64,000 nt of DNA, from positions 992,001 to 1,056,000 of the forward strand of contig NZ_JYNO01000001.1 in the NCBI RefSeq assembly GCF_000934745.1, written 5' to 3'. The notes under the pieces are model-generated. The model did not search any database, was not told where the DNA came from, and worked only from the letters and a program-made list of their open reading frames with translations. Below are positions 1 to 8,585 of the stretch, piece by piece (positions within the stretch are counted from its first letter, which is position 1; every line of letters begins with the position of its first letter). The translations under genes were made by a program, and so were the position numbers. This DNA comes from Desulfonatronum thioautotrophicum (GTDB taxonomy: Bacteria > Desulfobacterota > Desulfovibrionia > Desulfovibrionales > Desulfonatronaceae).

Positions 1-1370
1 GGGATGCCGGTCAACTCGAAGCGGCCCAGGGTCTTGTTGTCCCCGGCCATGGGGCGTTCGCCCTGGAGCACATGGATGGAAACCGACGGCTGGTTGTCCG
101 CGGCCGTTGTGAAGACCTGGCTTTTGCGGGTCGGGATGGTGGTGTTGCGCTCAATGAGTTTGGTGCATACCCCGCCCAGGGTTTCGATTCCAAGGGACAG
201 CGGAGTGACGTCCAGCAACAACACGTCCTTGACGTCTCCGGCCAGGATACCGCCTTGAATGGCCGCGCCCATGGCCACGACTTCGTCCGGATTCACGCCT
301 TTGTGCGGTTCGCGGCCAAAGAAGTCCTGAACTTTCCTCTGCACCAACGGCATCCGGGTCATGCCGCCCACCAGGATGACTTCATCGATGTCCGAAGTTT
401 TCAAACCAGCGTCGGCCAGGGCTTTCTTGCACGGTTCGATGGTCCGATCCACCAGGTCTTCCACCAGCTTGTCCAGCTTGGCCCGGGAAAGCTTGATCAA
501 CAAGTGTTTGGGGCCATTCTGGTCCGCAGTGATAAACGGCAGGTTGATTTCCGTCTCCATGGAGGTGGAAAGTTCCTTTTTGGCCTTTTCACCGGCTTCC
601 TTGAGCCGTTGCAGGGCCATACGATCCTTGGAAAGGTCGATGCCGTTATCCCGCTTGAATTCGCTGACAAGATAGTCAATGACCCTATGGTCGAAATCCT
701 CGCCGCCCAGGAAGGTATCCCCGTTGGTCGCCCGGACTTCAACAACATTGTCACCCACCTCCAGGATGGAGATGTCGAATGTTCCACCACCCAAATCGAA
801 AACAGCCACTTTCTCGTTTTTCTTCTTGTCGAAACCATAGGCCAAAGAGGCTGCCGTGGGCTCGTTGATGATCCGCTTGACTTCCAGCCCGGCGATCCGC
901 CCGGCGTCCTTGGTGGCCTGACGCTGGCTGTCGTTGAAGTAGGCCGGAACGGTGATGACGGCATCGGTGACGGTTTCACCCAAATAGGCTTCCGCGTCGG
1001 ACTTCAGCTTCTGCAAAATCATCGCTGAAATTTCCGGGGCGCTGTATTTCTTGCCATTGATGTCCACGTAGGCATCGCCGTTGCTTCCCTCAACGATTTT
1101 GTAGGGGCAACTGTCTTTCCAGGAGTTGATCTCCTTGGTGTCAAAACGGCGGCCCATCAGCCGCTTTATGGCAAAAACGGTCTTCTCCGGGTTGGTGACG
1201 GCTTGTCGCTTGGCAATTTCACCGACCAGCCGTTCCTTGTCGGTGAAGGCAACAATGGACGGAGTGGTCCGCCCCCCTTCGGGGTTGGTGACGCACTTGG
1301 GCTCTTTGCCCTCCATTACGTACACGCAACTATTGGTTGTTCCCAGATCGATACCGATGATTTTTCCCAT
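1..1370 (-). CDS. dnaK: Chaperone protein DnaK (Hsp70), 3' end outside the window
   Basis: ATP-dependent cytosolic chaperone that works with GrpE and DnaJ. About 456 N-terminal residues are visible of roughly 640 usual for the family. They begin [16 protein letters not shown], the phosphate-1 loop of the actin-like ATPase domain. Next come [11 protein letters not shown] (phosphate 2) and [11 protein letters not shown] (adenosine site), then the interdomain linker [16 protein letters not shown] and the start of the substrate-binding domain. The start at 1370 is preferred over the in-frame ATG at 1379 because AGGAGG (1381-1386) lies 10 nt from the former and only 1 nt from the latter. It is the last visible gene of the hrcA-grpE-dnaK operon. 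The identification is certain. Confidence 0.98.
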   Translation of the reverse strand, partial: MGKIIGIDLGTTNSCVYVMEGKEPKCVTNPEGGRTTPSIVAFTDKERLVGEIAKRQAVTNPEKTVFAIKRLMGRRFDTKEINSWKDSCPYKIVEGSNGDAYVDINGKKYSAPEISAMILQKLKSDAEAYLGETVTDAVITVPAYFNDSQRQATKDAGRIAGLEVKRIINEPTAASLAYGFDKKKNEKVAVFDLGGGTFDISILEVGDNVVEVRATNGDTFLGGEDFDHRVIDYLVSEFKRDNGIDLSKDRMALQRLKEAGEKAKKELSTSMETEINLPFITADQNGPKHLLIKLSRAKLDKLVEDLVDRTIEPCKKALADAGLKTSDIDEVILVGGMTRMPLVQRKVQDFFGREPHKGVNPDEVVAMGAAIQGGILAGDVKDVLLLDVTPLSLGIETLGGVCTKLIERNTTIPTRKSQVFTTAADNQPSVSIHVLQGERPMAGDNKTLGRFELTGI

Positions 1371-1447
1371 GCTTTTCATTCCTCCTAAACACGATTTTTG
1401 TTCAAACTAAGCTTGTTTGCCCGCTTGTAAAGGGGCTCATGAAAAAA

Positions 1448-2059
1448 TTACACACTGCATTCCATACTCACCAGCACCTTGGCTGGACGGAGCAGACGTC
1501 CTTTGAGGCGATACCCTTTTTGCACCACCTGGCAGACCTTTCCGGGATCCAGGTCCGGATGTGGCTGTTGGGCCAGGGCTTCATGCCAGTTGGGATCGAA
1601 ATCCTCTCCAGCCTGGCCCAGCGGCTCCAACTCATGCCGACTGAGGATATCCAGGAAAAGTTTGCGGGTCATTTCGACCCCATTGAGCAGTTCCCTGCCC
1701 GTTCCGGTTTTGCCGCCGTGTTCCAGGGCCAAATCCAGGTTGTCCAAAACCGGCAACAAATCCTCCAGCACGGATTCCGTAGCGAATTTGCAAAACTCCT
1801 CTTTTTCCCGGTGGAGGCGTTTTTTCAGGTTTTCCGTGTCCGCGGCCATGCGCAATTTTTCATCCTGCACTTTGGCCAGTAGCTGGCAGCTGGGGCAGAC
1901 GGTCTCTTCGCAGAGCCGGGCCAATCGCTCCGCATCGATGGTTTCCGGTGTTTCCGCTTCCTCCGACCCATCCAGGGTTTCATGAAGATTGATGTTGACA
2001 TCAACGGTATGGTTCGAATGGTGTGTAGTCTCGGGATGAGGGGTGTTTTTTGGGGACAT
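1448..2059 (-). CDS. grpE: Nucleotide exchange factor GrpE
   Basis: Exchanges ADP for ATP on DnaK. The 203 aa product has an acidic, variable N-terminus, a central helix (EKLRMAADTENLKKRLHREK), the conserved LLPVLDNLDLALEHG segment, and a C-terminal beta domain with the EALAQQ and GYRLKGRLLRPAKV motifs. A longer frame opens at 2089, but AGGAGG sits 5 nt before the ATG at 2059 (MSPKNTPHP), so that start was chosen. A CPSC pair just before the long helix is not a general GrpE feature; its meaning is unknown. It lies between hrcA and dnaK, the usual order for a CIRCE-controlled operon. Confidence 0.96.
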   Translation of the reverse strand: MSPKNTPHPETTHHSNHTVDVNINLHETLDGSEEAETPETIDAERLARLCEETVCPSCQLLAKVQDEKLRMAADTENLKKRLHREKEEFCKFATESVLEDLLPVLDNLDLALEHGGKTGTGRELLNGVEMTRKLFLDILSRHELEPLGQAGEDFDPNWHEALAQQPHPDLDPGKVCQVVQKGYRLKGRLLRPAKVLVSMECSV

Positions 2060-2089
2060 GCTTTCCTCCTTGCGCATCTCGGTGCCCAT

Positions 2090-3121
2090 TTAAAAACGAT
2101 TTCGCAGCAGCTGGCTGATCACCTGGGCTGTGAACTCAACCAGCGGGACGACCTTGGCGTAGTCCATTCGGATGGGGCCAATGATGCCCACCACGCCCAA
2201 AGGGTCATCCTGTGCCAGGTAAGGAGATGAAATCAGAGTGATTTCCTGTAATCCTTCTTGGTTTTCCTCGCGGCCAAATATGATGGAGATGCCATCCGGC
2301 TTGGAAACCTTGTCCAGGAGCTCCAGCAATCGCGTGCGTTCTTCCAGCATTCGTAACAATTCCTGGAGTTTTGCCGGGTTGGTGAATTCGGGATGGGTAA
2401 AAAAATTGACCGTTCCTTCGACGTAGACTTCCCGTTCGGTGCTGCCAGTGAAGACTTGCTGGGCAAGGACAAGAGCTTGCTGGCTCACGGCCTGGTACTC
2501 GCGTTGGACCGCATCCATTTCCTGGAGCAGTTTCGCCCTGACCTGGGCCAGGGTCCGGCCATGGAAAAGCTGATTCAGGTAGTTGCTGTACGTGACCAGA
2601 TCGTCTGTTCCAAGAGCCGGGTCAATGGAGACGATCTTGTTGCGGACGATGCCTCCCTCCACCACGAGGATGGCCATGGCAAGACCGGGCTTGAGCAGAA
2701 TGAAGTCGATGTGCTTGAAACCGATGTTCGTGGCTTTGGGAGCCAGGACCATGCTCACTTGGCGGGTATAGACGGACAGCAGGCGGGAGGCGTTGCGCAA
2801 CAGTTCGGAGACGTCCAGGCGGGCGTCGCCCATATGTTCGGTGAGTTGGTGACGTTCCTCCGGTGACAGGGGGTGGAATTTGAGCAGAGTGTCCACATAG
2901 AACCGAAACCCCTGGGCCGAAGGAATGCGGCCGGCCGAGGTATGGGGCTGTTCCAGATAGCCCTTCTCGGTGAGGTCGGCCATGATATTGCGGATGCTTG
3001 CCGGGCTGAGATTCAGGTTGGACTTTTTGGCGATGGTCCGGGATCCCACCGGAGCGGCCGTCTGGATGTAGTCCTCGATAAGCGTCGTAAGGACGCCGAT
3101 TTCACGTTGCTGCAGATCCAT
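2090..3121 (-). CDS. hrcA: Heat-inducible transcription repressor HrcA
   Basis: Repressor of class I heat-shock operons; it binds CIRCE and is kept active by GroEL. The 343 aa product has an N-terminal winged helix (QREIGVLTTLIEDYIQTAAPVGSRTIAKKS...IRNIMADLTEKGYLEQPHTSAGRIPS), a GAF-like middle domain, and the C-terminal VGIIGPIRMDYAKVVPLVEF signature. The start is placed at 3121 (MDLQQREIG) with AGGAAA upstream. A start at 3148 would put the CIRCE operator inside the coding sequence. It is the first gene of the hrcA-grpE-dnaK operon and therefore probably autoregulated. Confidence 0.96.
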   Translation of the reverse strand: MDLQQREIGVLTTLIEDYIQTAAPVGSRTIAKKSNLNLSPASIRNIMADLTEKGYLEQPHTSAGRIPSAQGFRFYVDTLLKFHPLSPEERHQLTEHMGDARLDVSELLRNASRLLSVYTRQVSMVLAPKATNIGFKHIDFILLKPGLAMAILVVEGGIVRNKIVSIDPALGTDDLVTYSNYLNQLFHGRTLAQVRAKLLQEMDAVQREYQAVSQQALVLAQQVFTGSTEREVYVEGTVNFFTHPEFTNPAKLQELLRMLEERTRLLELLDKVSKPDGISIIFGREENQEGLQEITLISSPYLAQDDPLGVVGIIGPIRMDYAKVVPLVEFTAQVISQLLRNRF

Positions 3122-3135
3122 GGTTGTTTCCTGTC

Positions 3136-3160
3136 TAGCACTCGACACGAGAGAGTGCTA
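3136..3160. promoter_or_regulatory. CIRCE operator of the hrcA-grpE-dnaK operon
   Basis: TAGCACTC, nine spacer bases, then GAGTGCTA: an exact match to the core of the CIRCE inverted repeat (family consensus TTAGCACTC-N9-GAGTGCTAA). It lies in the leader between the predicted promoter and the hrcA start. A second copy stands before groES at 49126-49150, so HrcA probably controls both chaperone operons. Confidence 0.96.
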
Positions 3161-3163
3161 GAC

Positions 3164-3192
3164 CCCATAAATATGCCGCGAGCTTCTGTCAA
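3164..3192 (-). promoter_or_regulatory. Predicted sigma-70 promoter of hrcA
   Basis: On the minus strand a perfect -35 TTGACA (3187-3192) is followed after 17 bases by TATGGG (3164-3169), a weak -10. The placement immediately upstream of CIRCE fits repression by HrcA. The -35 is clear; the exact -10 is uncertain because the sequence TATTTATGGG offers several registers. Confidence 0.55.
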
Positions 3193-3254
3193 GGAAAACG
3201 GATTTGATCGCGGGATATTTTTGCTCTCACCAAATTTTTATTTGCAAAGGCGGC

Positions 3255-3418
3255 TGGTTTACCCTGTTTGGAACGGCTCGAAACTCCTTCACCGGCCTCG
3301 TAGCATCAAGCTGTTGCGAAATATAAACAGAAATTTGTGCTGGTAGCGCCGGGCAACAGCTTGATGAACGATTCCTAGTTCAGTCAAACAGTCGATCAGT
3401 CCCAAACAGGGTAAACCA
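3255..3418. repeat. Nested inverted-repeat element between rfbD and hrcA
   Basis: Two pairs of perfect inverted repeats share almost the same centre (about 3336). The outer arms are 17 bp (3255-3271 TGGTTTACCCTGTTTGG and 3402-3418). The inner arms are 14 bp (3304-3317 CATCAAGCTGTTGC and 3353-3366). The sequence between the arms does not pair well. There is no ORF, no poly-T tract and no obvious target-site duplication. It could be a MITE-like remnant, a structured RNA or a boundary element; the sequence does not decide. Confidence 0.7.
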
Positions 3419-3467
3419 ACCTAATAAATTCCAGGCAGTTACGTGAGAAAAAATATCCTGGATTTGG

Positions 3468-4358
3468 TCAGGTGATGTGGCAGAAGACGTATTCCCGCAG
3501 GCCGTGCAGCCAAGGACGTGGTTTGACGCCGGTGAGCGCGGTGAACGATTCGGTGTTCAGCACGGAGTAGCATGGCCGAAGGGCTTTTTGGGGATACTCA
3601 TCGGAGCTGATGGGGTGGACGTCGCACTGCAAAGCCATGGCCTGCACCGCCGCGCTGGCCAATTCGCACCAGCTGGCGCAGCCGCTGTTGACGAGATGGA
3701 AGACCCCCTGGCCGTTGACCTTGAGCAGTTCTACGGTGTGGTCGGCCAAGTCCGGAGTATATGTTGGCGAACCGGTCTGGTCGTGAACCACGTTCAGACA
3801 GTCGCGTTGGGCTGCCAGGGAAAGAATTTTGGACACGAAGTTGGTTCGTCCCGGGCCAAAAAGCCACGCTGTCCGGATAATGCTCAACTGGTCCAGCCCC
3901 AGGTCGCGCAGAGCGTTCTCTCCGGCCAGCTTGGTCTTGCCGTAGACACTCCGGGGATTGACGGCATCCTCAGGGCGGTAGGGCTCACAGCTTTTGCCGT
4001 CGAAGACGAAGTCCGTGCTGTAGTGGACCAGCCAGATGTGGCGCGGCTTGGCCAGTCGTCCCAGTTTTGCGACGAATTGCTTGTTGATCCGCATGGCCTC
4101 TTCGGGCTCGTCCTCGGCCTTGTCCACCTGGGTGTAGGCAATGGTATTGCAAATAATGTCCGGTTCGTGACGATCCAGGAAGGCGGCCATTTGATCCGTG
4201 TCGAACAGGTCCACGTCGTCGCGGCCCACGGGCAGCGCCGTCCAGCCGGCTTTTTCCAGACTAGCGCACAAGGATTGTCCCAGCAAACCGGTTTTGCCGC
4301 CAAGAACCATGACATTCTTGGGTTTTCTGGCCGCAAGGTGATCCTTATTCTCCATCAT
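3468..4358 (-). CDS. rfbD: dTDP-4-dehydrorhamnose reductase RmlD
   Basis: Catalyses the last, NAD(P)H-dependent step of dTDP-L-rhamnose synthesis for surface polysaccharide. The 296 aa short-chain dehydrogenase has a Rossmann motif GGKTGLLGQ near residue 20, the STDFVFDG strand, and catalytic YGKTK (YxxxK) about residue 140. The end of the protein carries the ALRPCYSVLNT signature of RmlD. Its ATG overlaps the rfbB stop (ATGA), so the two are translationally coupled. The partner genes for RmlA and RmlC are not in the window. Confidence 0.93.
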   Translation of the reverse strand: MMENKDHLAARKPKNVMVLGGKTGLLGQSLCASLEKAGWTALPVGRDDVDLFDTDQMAAFLDRHEPDIICNTIAYTQVDKAEDEPEEAMRINKQFVAKLGRLAKPRHIWLVHYSTDFVFDGKSCEPYRPEDAVNPRSVYGKTKLAGENALRDLGLDQLSIIRTAWLFGPGRTNFVSKILSLAAQRDCLNVVHDQTGSPTYTPDLADHTVELLKVNGQGVFHLVNSGCASWCELASAAVQAMALQCDVHPISSDEYPQKALRPCYSVLNTESFTALTGVKPRPWLHGLREYVFCHIT

Positions 4359-5401
4359 TGCCGCCCACCGTACCAGGTGTTCATGAATTCGCGGTAAGAG
4401 CCATCCTCAACTCGGCGCAACCATTCCCGGTTGTGCTCATACCACTGGATGGTTTCCAGCAAGCCTTTTTCAAAGCTGCGTGTCGGGGCAAACTTGAGTT
4501 CCCGGGCTGCCAGGGAGAAGTCCATGGCGTATCGGCGATCGTGACCGGGACGGTCCTGGACATGACGAATGAGGGAGTGAGGCTTGCCCAGCAGGTCCAG
4601 TATGGCGGTGACGACCTGGAGGGTGGTTCGTTCGGCGTCTCCGCCAAAATTGTAAATGGCCCCCGGACGTCCTTGGTCCATTGCCAGTTCTACGCCGCGG
4701 CAGTGGTCCAGAACGTGAATCCAGTCCCGGACGTTGGCCCCGTCGCCATAGACCGGCAGCGGTTTATCTTCCCAGGCCAGGGTGATCATCAAGGGTATCA
4801 GTTTTTCGGGAAATTGGAATGGGCCGTAGTTGTTGGAGCAACGGGTGATGACCGTGGGCATGCCGTAGGTCTCATGGTAGGCCCGGACCAGGAGATCCGC
4901 CGATGCCTTGGACGCGGAGTAGGGGCTGTTGGGGGCCAAGGGCGTCTCTTCCGTGAACAGGCCCTCCGGGCCGAGGGTGCCATAGACCTCGTCCGTGGAG
5001 ACTTGCAGAAACAGTTCGATCCCGGCCTTTCGGGCAGCTTCCAGCAGGGTGTGGGTGCCCTGGATGTTGGTGGCGATGAACGGAGCGGAATCATGGATGG
5101 AACGATCCACATGGGACTCCGCGGCAAAATTGAGCACAGCCTGGATCCGGTGTTCGGCCAGCAGTTGCTCAACCAGGATTTGGTCGATGATATCTCCCTG
5201 AATGAAACGATATCCTGTGTTCTGTTTCCTGTCCTGCTTTTGCTCAAGCTCCTGAAGGTTCATTCGGTTGCCGGCATAGGTCAGCTTGTCCAGGTTGACG
5301 ATGAGCAGGTCGCTGCGCCGTTCCAGGAGAGAGAGGATGAAATTGGAGGCAATAAAACCGCATCCTCCAGTGACCAGGATGCGGTTGAGTCGGCGGTGCA
5401 T
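4355..5401 (-). CDS. rfbB: dTDP-glucose 4,6-dehydratase RmlB
   Basis: Second enzyme of dTDP-L-rhamnose synthesis; makes dTDP-4-keto-6-deoxyglucose. The 348 aa extended SDR has an N-terminal NAD motif TGGCGFIASNF, the VSTDEVYGTLG substrate/catalytic segment, catalytic YSASKA (YxxxK), and RCSNNYGPFQFPEKLIPL, diagnostic of RmlB. The start at 5401 (MHRRLNRIL) has AAGGAG 6 nt upstream; the frame stays open further up without an RBS. It lies 16 nt after livF and overlaps rfbD, so it may be the distal part of the liv transcript. Confidence 0.95.
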   Translation of the reverse strand: MHRRLNRILVTGGCGFIASNFILSLLERRSDLLIVNLDKLTYAGNRMNLQELEQKQDRKQNTGYRFIQGDIIDQILVEQLLAEHRIQAVLNFAAESHVDRSIHDSAPFIATNIQGTHTLLEAARKAGIELFLQVSTDEVYGTLGPEGLFTEETPLAPNSPYSASKASADLLVRAYHETYGMPTVITRCSNNYGPFQFPEKLIPLMITLAWEDKPLPVYGDGANVRDWIHVLDHCRGVELAMDQGRPGAIYNFGGDAERTTLQVVTAILDLLGKPHSLIRHVQDRPGHDRRYAMDFSLAARELKFAPTRSFEKGLLETIQWYEHNREWLRRVEDGSYREFMNTWYGGRQ

Positions 5402-5417
5402 GTGGTTCTCCTTCGTT

Positions 5418-6215
5418 TTACCCAAGCCAGCGTTTTCGTCGGCGGTAGTGCTTGACGTCCCGGTAACTGCGCTTTTCACCGCCGTGCCCCAGTCCCAGGT
5501 AAAACTCCTGCACGTCCGGATTGTTCAGCAAAGACGTGGAACTCCCGTCCATGACGATTCTTCCGTTTTCCAGAATGTAGCCGTGGTGGGAGATGCTCAG
5601 GGCGGCCCTGGCATTTTGTTCCACCAGGAGAATGGTCATCCCTTCTTCCGCATTGACCCGTTTTACAATGGTGAAGATTTCCTCCACCAACAATGGAGCC
5701 AAGCCCAGGGAGGGCTCATCCAGGAGCAGCAGTTTTGGTTTGGCCATCAGCGCCCGGCCAATGGCCAGCATCTGCTGCTCGCCGCCGGAGAGGTATCCAG
5801 CCAGCTGTTTGCGACGTTCCTGCAACCGGGGAAAATACGTGTAGACCCGTTCCAGTGAAGCCGGGAATTCCGAAGATGGTCGGGTAAAGCCGCCGCAACG
5901 CAGGTTTTCCTCCACATTGAGATCCTCAAAGACGCGCCGACCTTCCATGACCTGAAAAATGCCCAGGCGCACAATCCGCTCCGGGAGGGTTCTGTGGATG
6001 GGTTGGTCGAGGTAGCGGATTGCGCCCTCGGTAATTTCGCCATCTTCGGTGCGGATCAGGCCGGAAACGGCCTTGAGGGTGGTGGATTTCCCCGCGCCGT
6101 TGGGCCCCAGCAGGGCCGTGATCCGGCCTTGCTGAGCCCGCAAGGAAAGTCCCTTGAGTACCAGAATGACGTCGTTGTACACGACTTCAAGATTTTCGAT
6201 TTTCAGCAGGTCCAT
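5418..6215 (-). CDS. livF: Branched-chain amino acid type ABC transporter ATPase LivF
   Basis: One of the two cytoplasmic ATPases of a HAAT-family (Liv) importer. The 265 aa protein has Walker A GPNGAGKST near residue 37, the Q-loop, the LSGGEQQMLAIGRAL signature, Walker B LLLLDEPSLGLAP, and switch LLVEQNA. It ends with a basic tail SYRDVKHYRRRKRWLG after the usual FYLG end of LivF. The start is MDLLKIENLEV at 6215; upstream residues in the open frame are not conserved-looking and there is no strong RBS. It lies downstream of livK. Confidence 0.93.
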   Translation of the reverse strand: MDLLKIENLEVVYNDVILVLKGLSLRAQQGRITALLGPNGAGKSTTLKAVSGLIRTEDGEITEGAIRYLDQPIHRTLPERIVRLGIFQVMEGRRVFEDLNVEENLRCGGFTRPSSEFPASLERVYTYFPRLQERRKQLAGYLSGGEQQMLAIGRALMAKPKLLLLDEPSLGLAPLLVEEIFTIVKRVNAEEGMTILLVEQNARAALSISHHGYILENGRIVMDGSSTSLLNNPDVQEFYLGLGHGGEKRSYRDVKHYRRRKRWLG

Positions 6216-6300
6216 GGCGGGGAGGTTCGCGGTTGAGGGTTCACGGTTTGCGGAACAAAGGGAGTGGGGGCGGTATGTGAACCGCCCCCCAGGTGCACTT

Positions 6301-7461
6301 TTAATGTCCCAGCCACTCCGGCCGGCGCTCCAACTCCTGCTCAGCCAGCATTTCCATGCGGTCTTCAAAAAGCTGGTAAATGTAGACCACCATGTTCGGC
6401 CGGTGATCATCCTCGAAAAAACTGATGGGCGGCGTCAATCCCATGGGGTCGAAGTCTCTAAGGGCTCGGGAAGCGTCCCGAATGGCCCGACCGGTCAGTG
6501 GGCCTTTTTCCGCGGCAATGCGAATGGACTCGGCCATCACGTACATGGAGGCAAAGCCGCGAATGTAATGGGTCATTTGGGGACGGCCGCCGGTCATTTC
6601 CTTGATGACCTCCATGCCCGGTACGTCCGTGCCGAAAACCACGGAGGTTTGCAGGCCATAGTGTCCATTGACCGCGGAACCGGCCAGTTGGAGCAGCTGC
6701 TCGTCGCTGCCCCAGATGTTGGTGATGAACTTGGCCTGCATCCCGACTTTCTGGGCGTCCTTGAGGATGACCGCGGTGGAGGAGATGGTTCCGCCCACCC
6801 AAACGTAGTCCGGCCTCTGACGCTGCATGCGCAGCAGCTGGCTGGTGGCGTCCATGTCTCCCAGTCCAACGTTGTCTTCGGCCACCAATTCATAGCCGAG
6901 TTCCTGGGCAAAGGTCTTGATGGCCGGAATCGGGGCCAGGCCGTAAGGATGGTTCGGGTAGAGCAGCCCAAGCCGGATGGGACGGTCCTCGGTCCAGTTG
7001 TCGTGGAAGTATTGCAGGGCGGCTCGCGCCTGGGTGGAATAGTCCGCGGCGATGAAGAAATTGAAGGGGGCGACCTGCGGATCCGCCAAATGCGCGGAAT
7101 AGGACGCCGAGTAGGTCGGAATTTCGTCCCTGGCCACGAAGCGGACCAGGGCTTCCGTATCCGCGGTGCCCCAGCCCTGCAGGGCCACGATGCCCTGGCC
7201 CTTGAAACGGTTGTAGGCGGCGATGGCCTGCTGGACGTTGTAGGCATAGTCCACCTGGAGCATTTCAATGCGTTGTCCGGCAATGCCGCCTTGCTTGTTC
7301 AGGTATTCAACGCAGTGCCGGACACCATCGGCATAGGGCCGTCCCACGTCCGACGTGGGGCCGCTGAGGTCGGACAGCACGCCGATCTTGATCTGGGCCA
7401 GTCCCGGTGATGCCGCAAAAAGGACTAAGGCCGCAGCCAGTGTGAAAAGTTTTCGTCTCAT
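6301..7461 (-). CDS. livK: Periplasmic substrate-binding protein of the Liv-type ABC transporter
   Basis: Captures the ligand for the LivHMGF importer in the periplasm. The 386 aa product has a signal peptide (MRRKLFTLAAALVLFAASPGLAQ) and the mature start IKIGVLSDLSGPTSDVG, typical of the Leu/Ile/Val-binding periplasmic fold (PBP type I). AGGAGGGGAG precedes the ATG. The ligand cannot be read from sequence: the family covers branched-chain amino acids, amides, urea and aromatic acids. The adjacent acyl-CoA synthetase suggests a carboxylic acid is possible. Confidence 0.92.
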   Translation of the reverse strand: MRRKLFTLAAALVLFAASPGLAQIKIGVLSDLSGPTSDVGRPYADGVRHCVEYLNKQGGIAGQRIEMLQVDYAYNVQQAIAAYNRFKGQGIVALQGWGTADTEALVRFVARDEIPTYSASYSAHLADPQVAPFNFFIAADYSTQARAALQYFHDNWTEDRPIRLGLLYPNHPYGLAPIPAIKTFAQELGYELVAEDNVGLGDMDATSQLLRMQRQRPDYVWVGGTISSTAVILKDAQKVGMQAKFITNIWGSDEQLLQLAGSAVNGHYGLQTSVVFGTDVPGMEVIKEMTGGRPQMTHYIRGFASMYVMAESIRIAAEKGPLTGRAIRDASRALRDFDPMGLTPPISFFEDDHRPNMVVYIYQLFEDRMEMLAEQELERRPEWLGH

Positions 7462-7497
7462 CGCTCTCCCCTCCTTGATGTATGTGGCAAAATTCGG

Positions 7498-8544
7498 CTA
7501 ATGCGCGAATGGATACAGCTTCCAGTAGGCCTTGATCAGTCGCCAGCGGTGGGCCAGCCCTTCGGGCTCGAAAATCAGGAACAGGACCAGGATCAAGCCG
7601 AAGATGCCTTCCCGCAGGGCCAGGAAATACATGCTGATGTTCGGGAAGAATGAGCCGGCCCATTGGGCCAGGACCCCCAGGAATTCAGGCAATAAGGTCA
7701 CGAAGACCGCGCCGAAAATGCTGCCCAGTACGCTGCCCAGGCCGCCGATGATGATTATGGCCAGGTACTGGATGGAAAGCATGATGTCGAATTGTTCCGG
7801 GGTGATGTACATGGTGTAGTGCGCCCAGAGTCCCCCGGCGATTCCGGCCAGGAAGGAGCTGACCGCGAACGCCTGCAGCTTGTAGGCGAACAGGTTTATG
7901 CCCACGGATTCCGCGGACTGGTGAAAGTCCCGGATGGCCACGAAGGCCCGGCCGTGGCGGGTGCGCAGGATATTGGCCACCAGAAGGACGCTGGCCGCGG
8001 CCACGCCAAAGGTCAGATAGAACATTTTGGCGTCGTTATCCAAAGACATGCCCAGGATCACCGGTGCATCCAGTCCCATGCCGATGGCCCCGCCGGTAAC
8101 CGATGTCCAGTGCAGGAAGACGTAACTGAGAATCAATTGGGCCGCCAAGGTGGCGATGGCCAGGTAGATGCCTTTCAGACGCAGCGAGGGAATGCCGAAA
8201 AGCATGCCCACCACGGCAGTGACCAGGCCGCCAAAAAGCAGGGCCGCGAAAAAAGGCCAACCTGCCAGGGTACATATGCCCGTGGTATAGGCGCCAACCC
8301 CGATAAACGCACCGTGCCCCAGGGATATCTGGCCGCAGCAGCCGGTGAGCAGGTTCAGGGCCACGGCTCCGATCACCGCGATGTTGATCATATTCAGCAT
8401 CGAGACCTGGTAGTTGCTGAGAAAAAACGGGGAGCAAAGCAGCAGAACCAGGAAGAGGCCCAGGCTGAGTTTCTGGAATCCTGACTGGAAAAACCGGGTT
8501 TCCGAGGCGTAGGAAGTGTGAAACAGTCCGCATTTACCGCGCAT
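7498..8544 (-). CDS. livM: Liv-type ABC transporter permease LivM
   Basis: Inner-membrane permease. The 348 aa product shows many hydrophobic segments, the family motif GCCGQISLGHGAFIGVGAY near residue 65, and the GGLGSVLGSIFGA segment towards the end. The N-terminal cytoplasmic stretch (MRGKCGLFHTSY) precedes the first membrane helix. It sits between livH and livK in the same operon and pairs with LivH to form the channel. Confidence 0.93.
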   Translation of the reverse strand: MRGKCGLFHTSYASETRFFQSGFQKLSLGLFLVLLLCSPFFLSNYQVSMLNMINIAVIGAVALNLLTGCCGQISLGHGAFIGVGAYTTGICTLAGWPFFAALLFGGLVTAVVGMLFGIPSLRLKGIYLAIATLAAQLILSYVFLHWTSVTGGAIGMGLDAPVILGMSLDNDAKMFYLTFGVAAASVLLVANILRTRHGRAFVAIRDFHQSAESVGINLFAYKLQAFAVSSFLAGIAGGLWAHYTMYITPEQFDIMLSIQYLAIIIIGGLGSVLGSIFGAVFVTLLPEFLGVLAQWAGSFFPNISMYFLALREGIFGLILVLFLIFEPEGLAHRWRLIKAYWKLYPFAH

Positions 8545-8585
8545 GGCCGACCTGCTTGAAAATAATGTCAGAAATGTTCATGGGG

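Noticed and set aside
72-1028. Long plus-strand open frame across the dnaK region.
   Set aside because: It is antisense to the clearly coding dnaK, which continues without interruption on the other strand.
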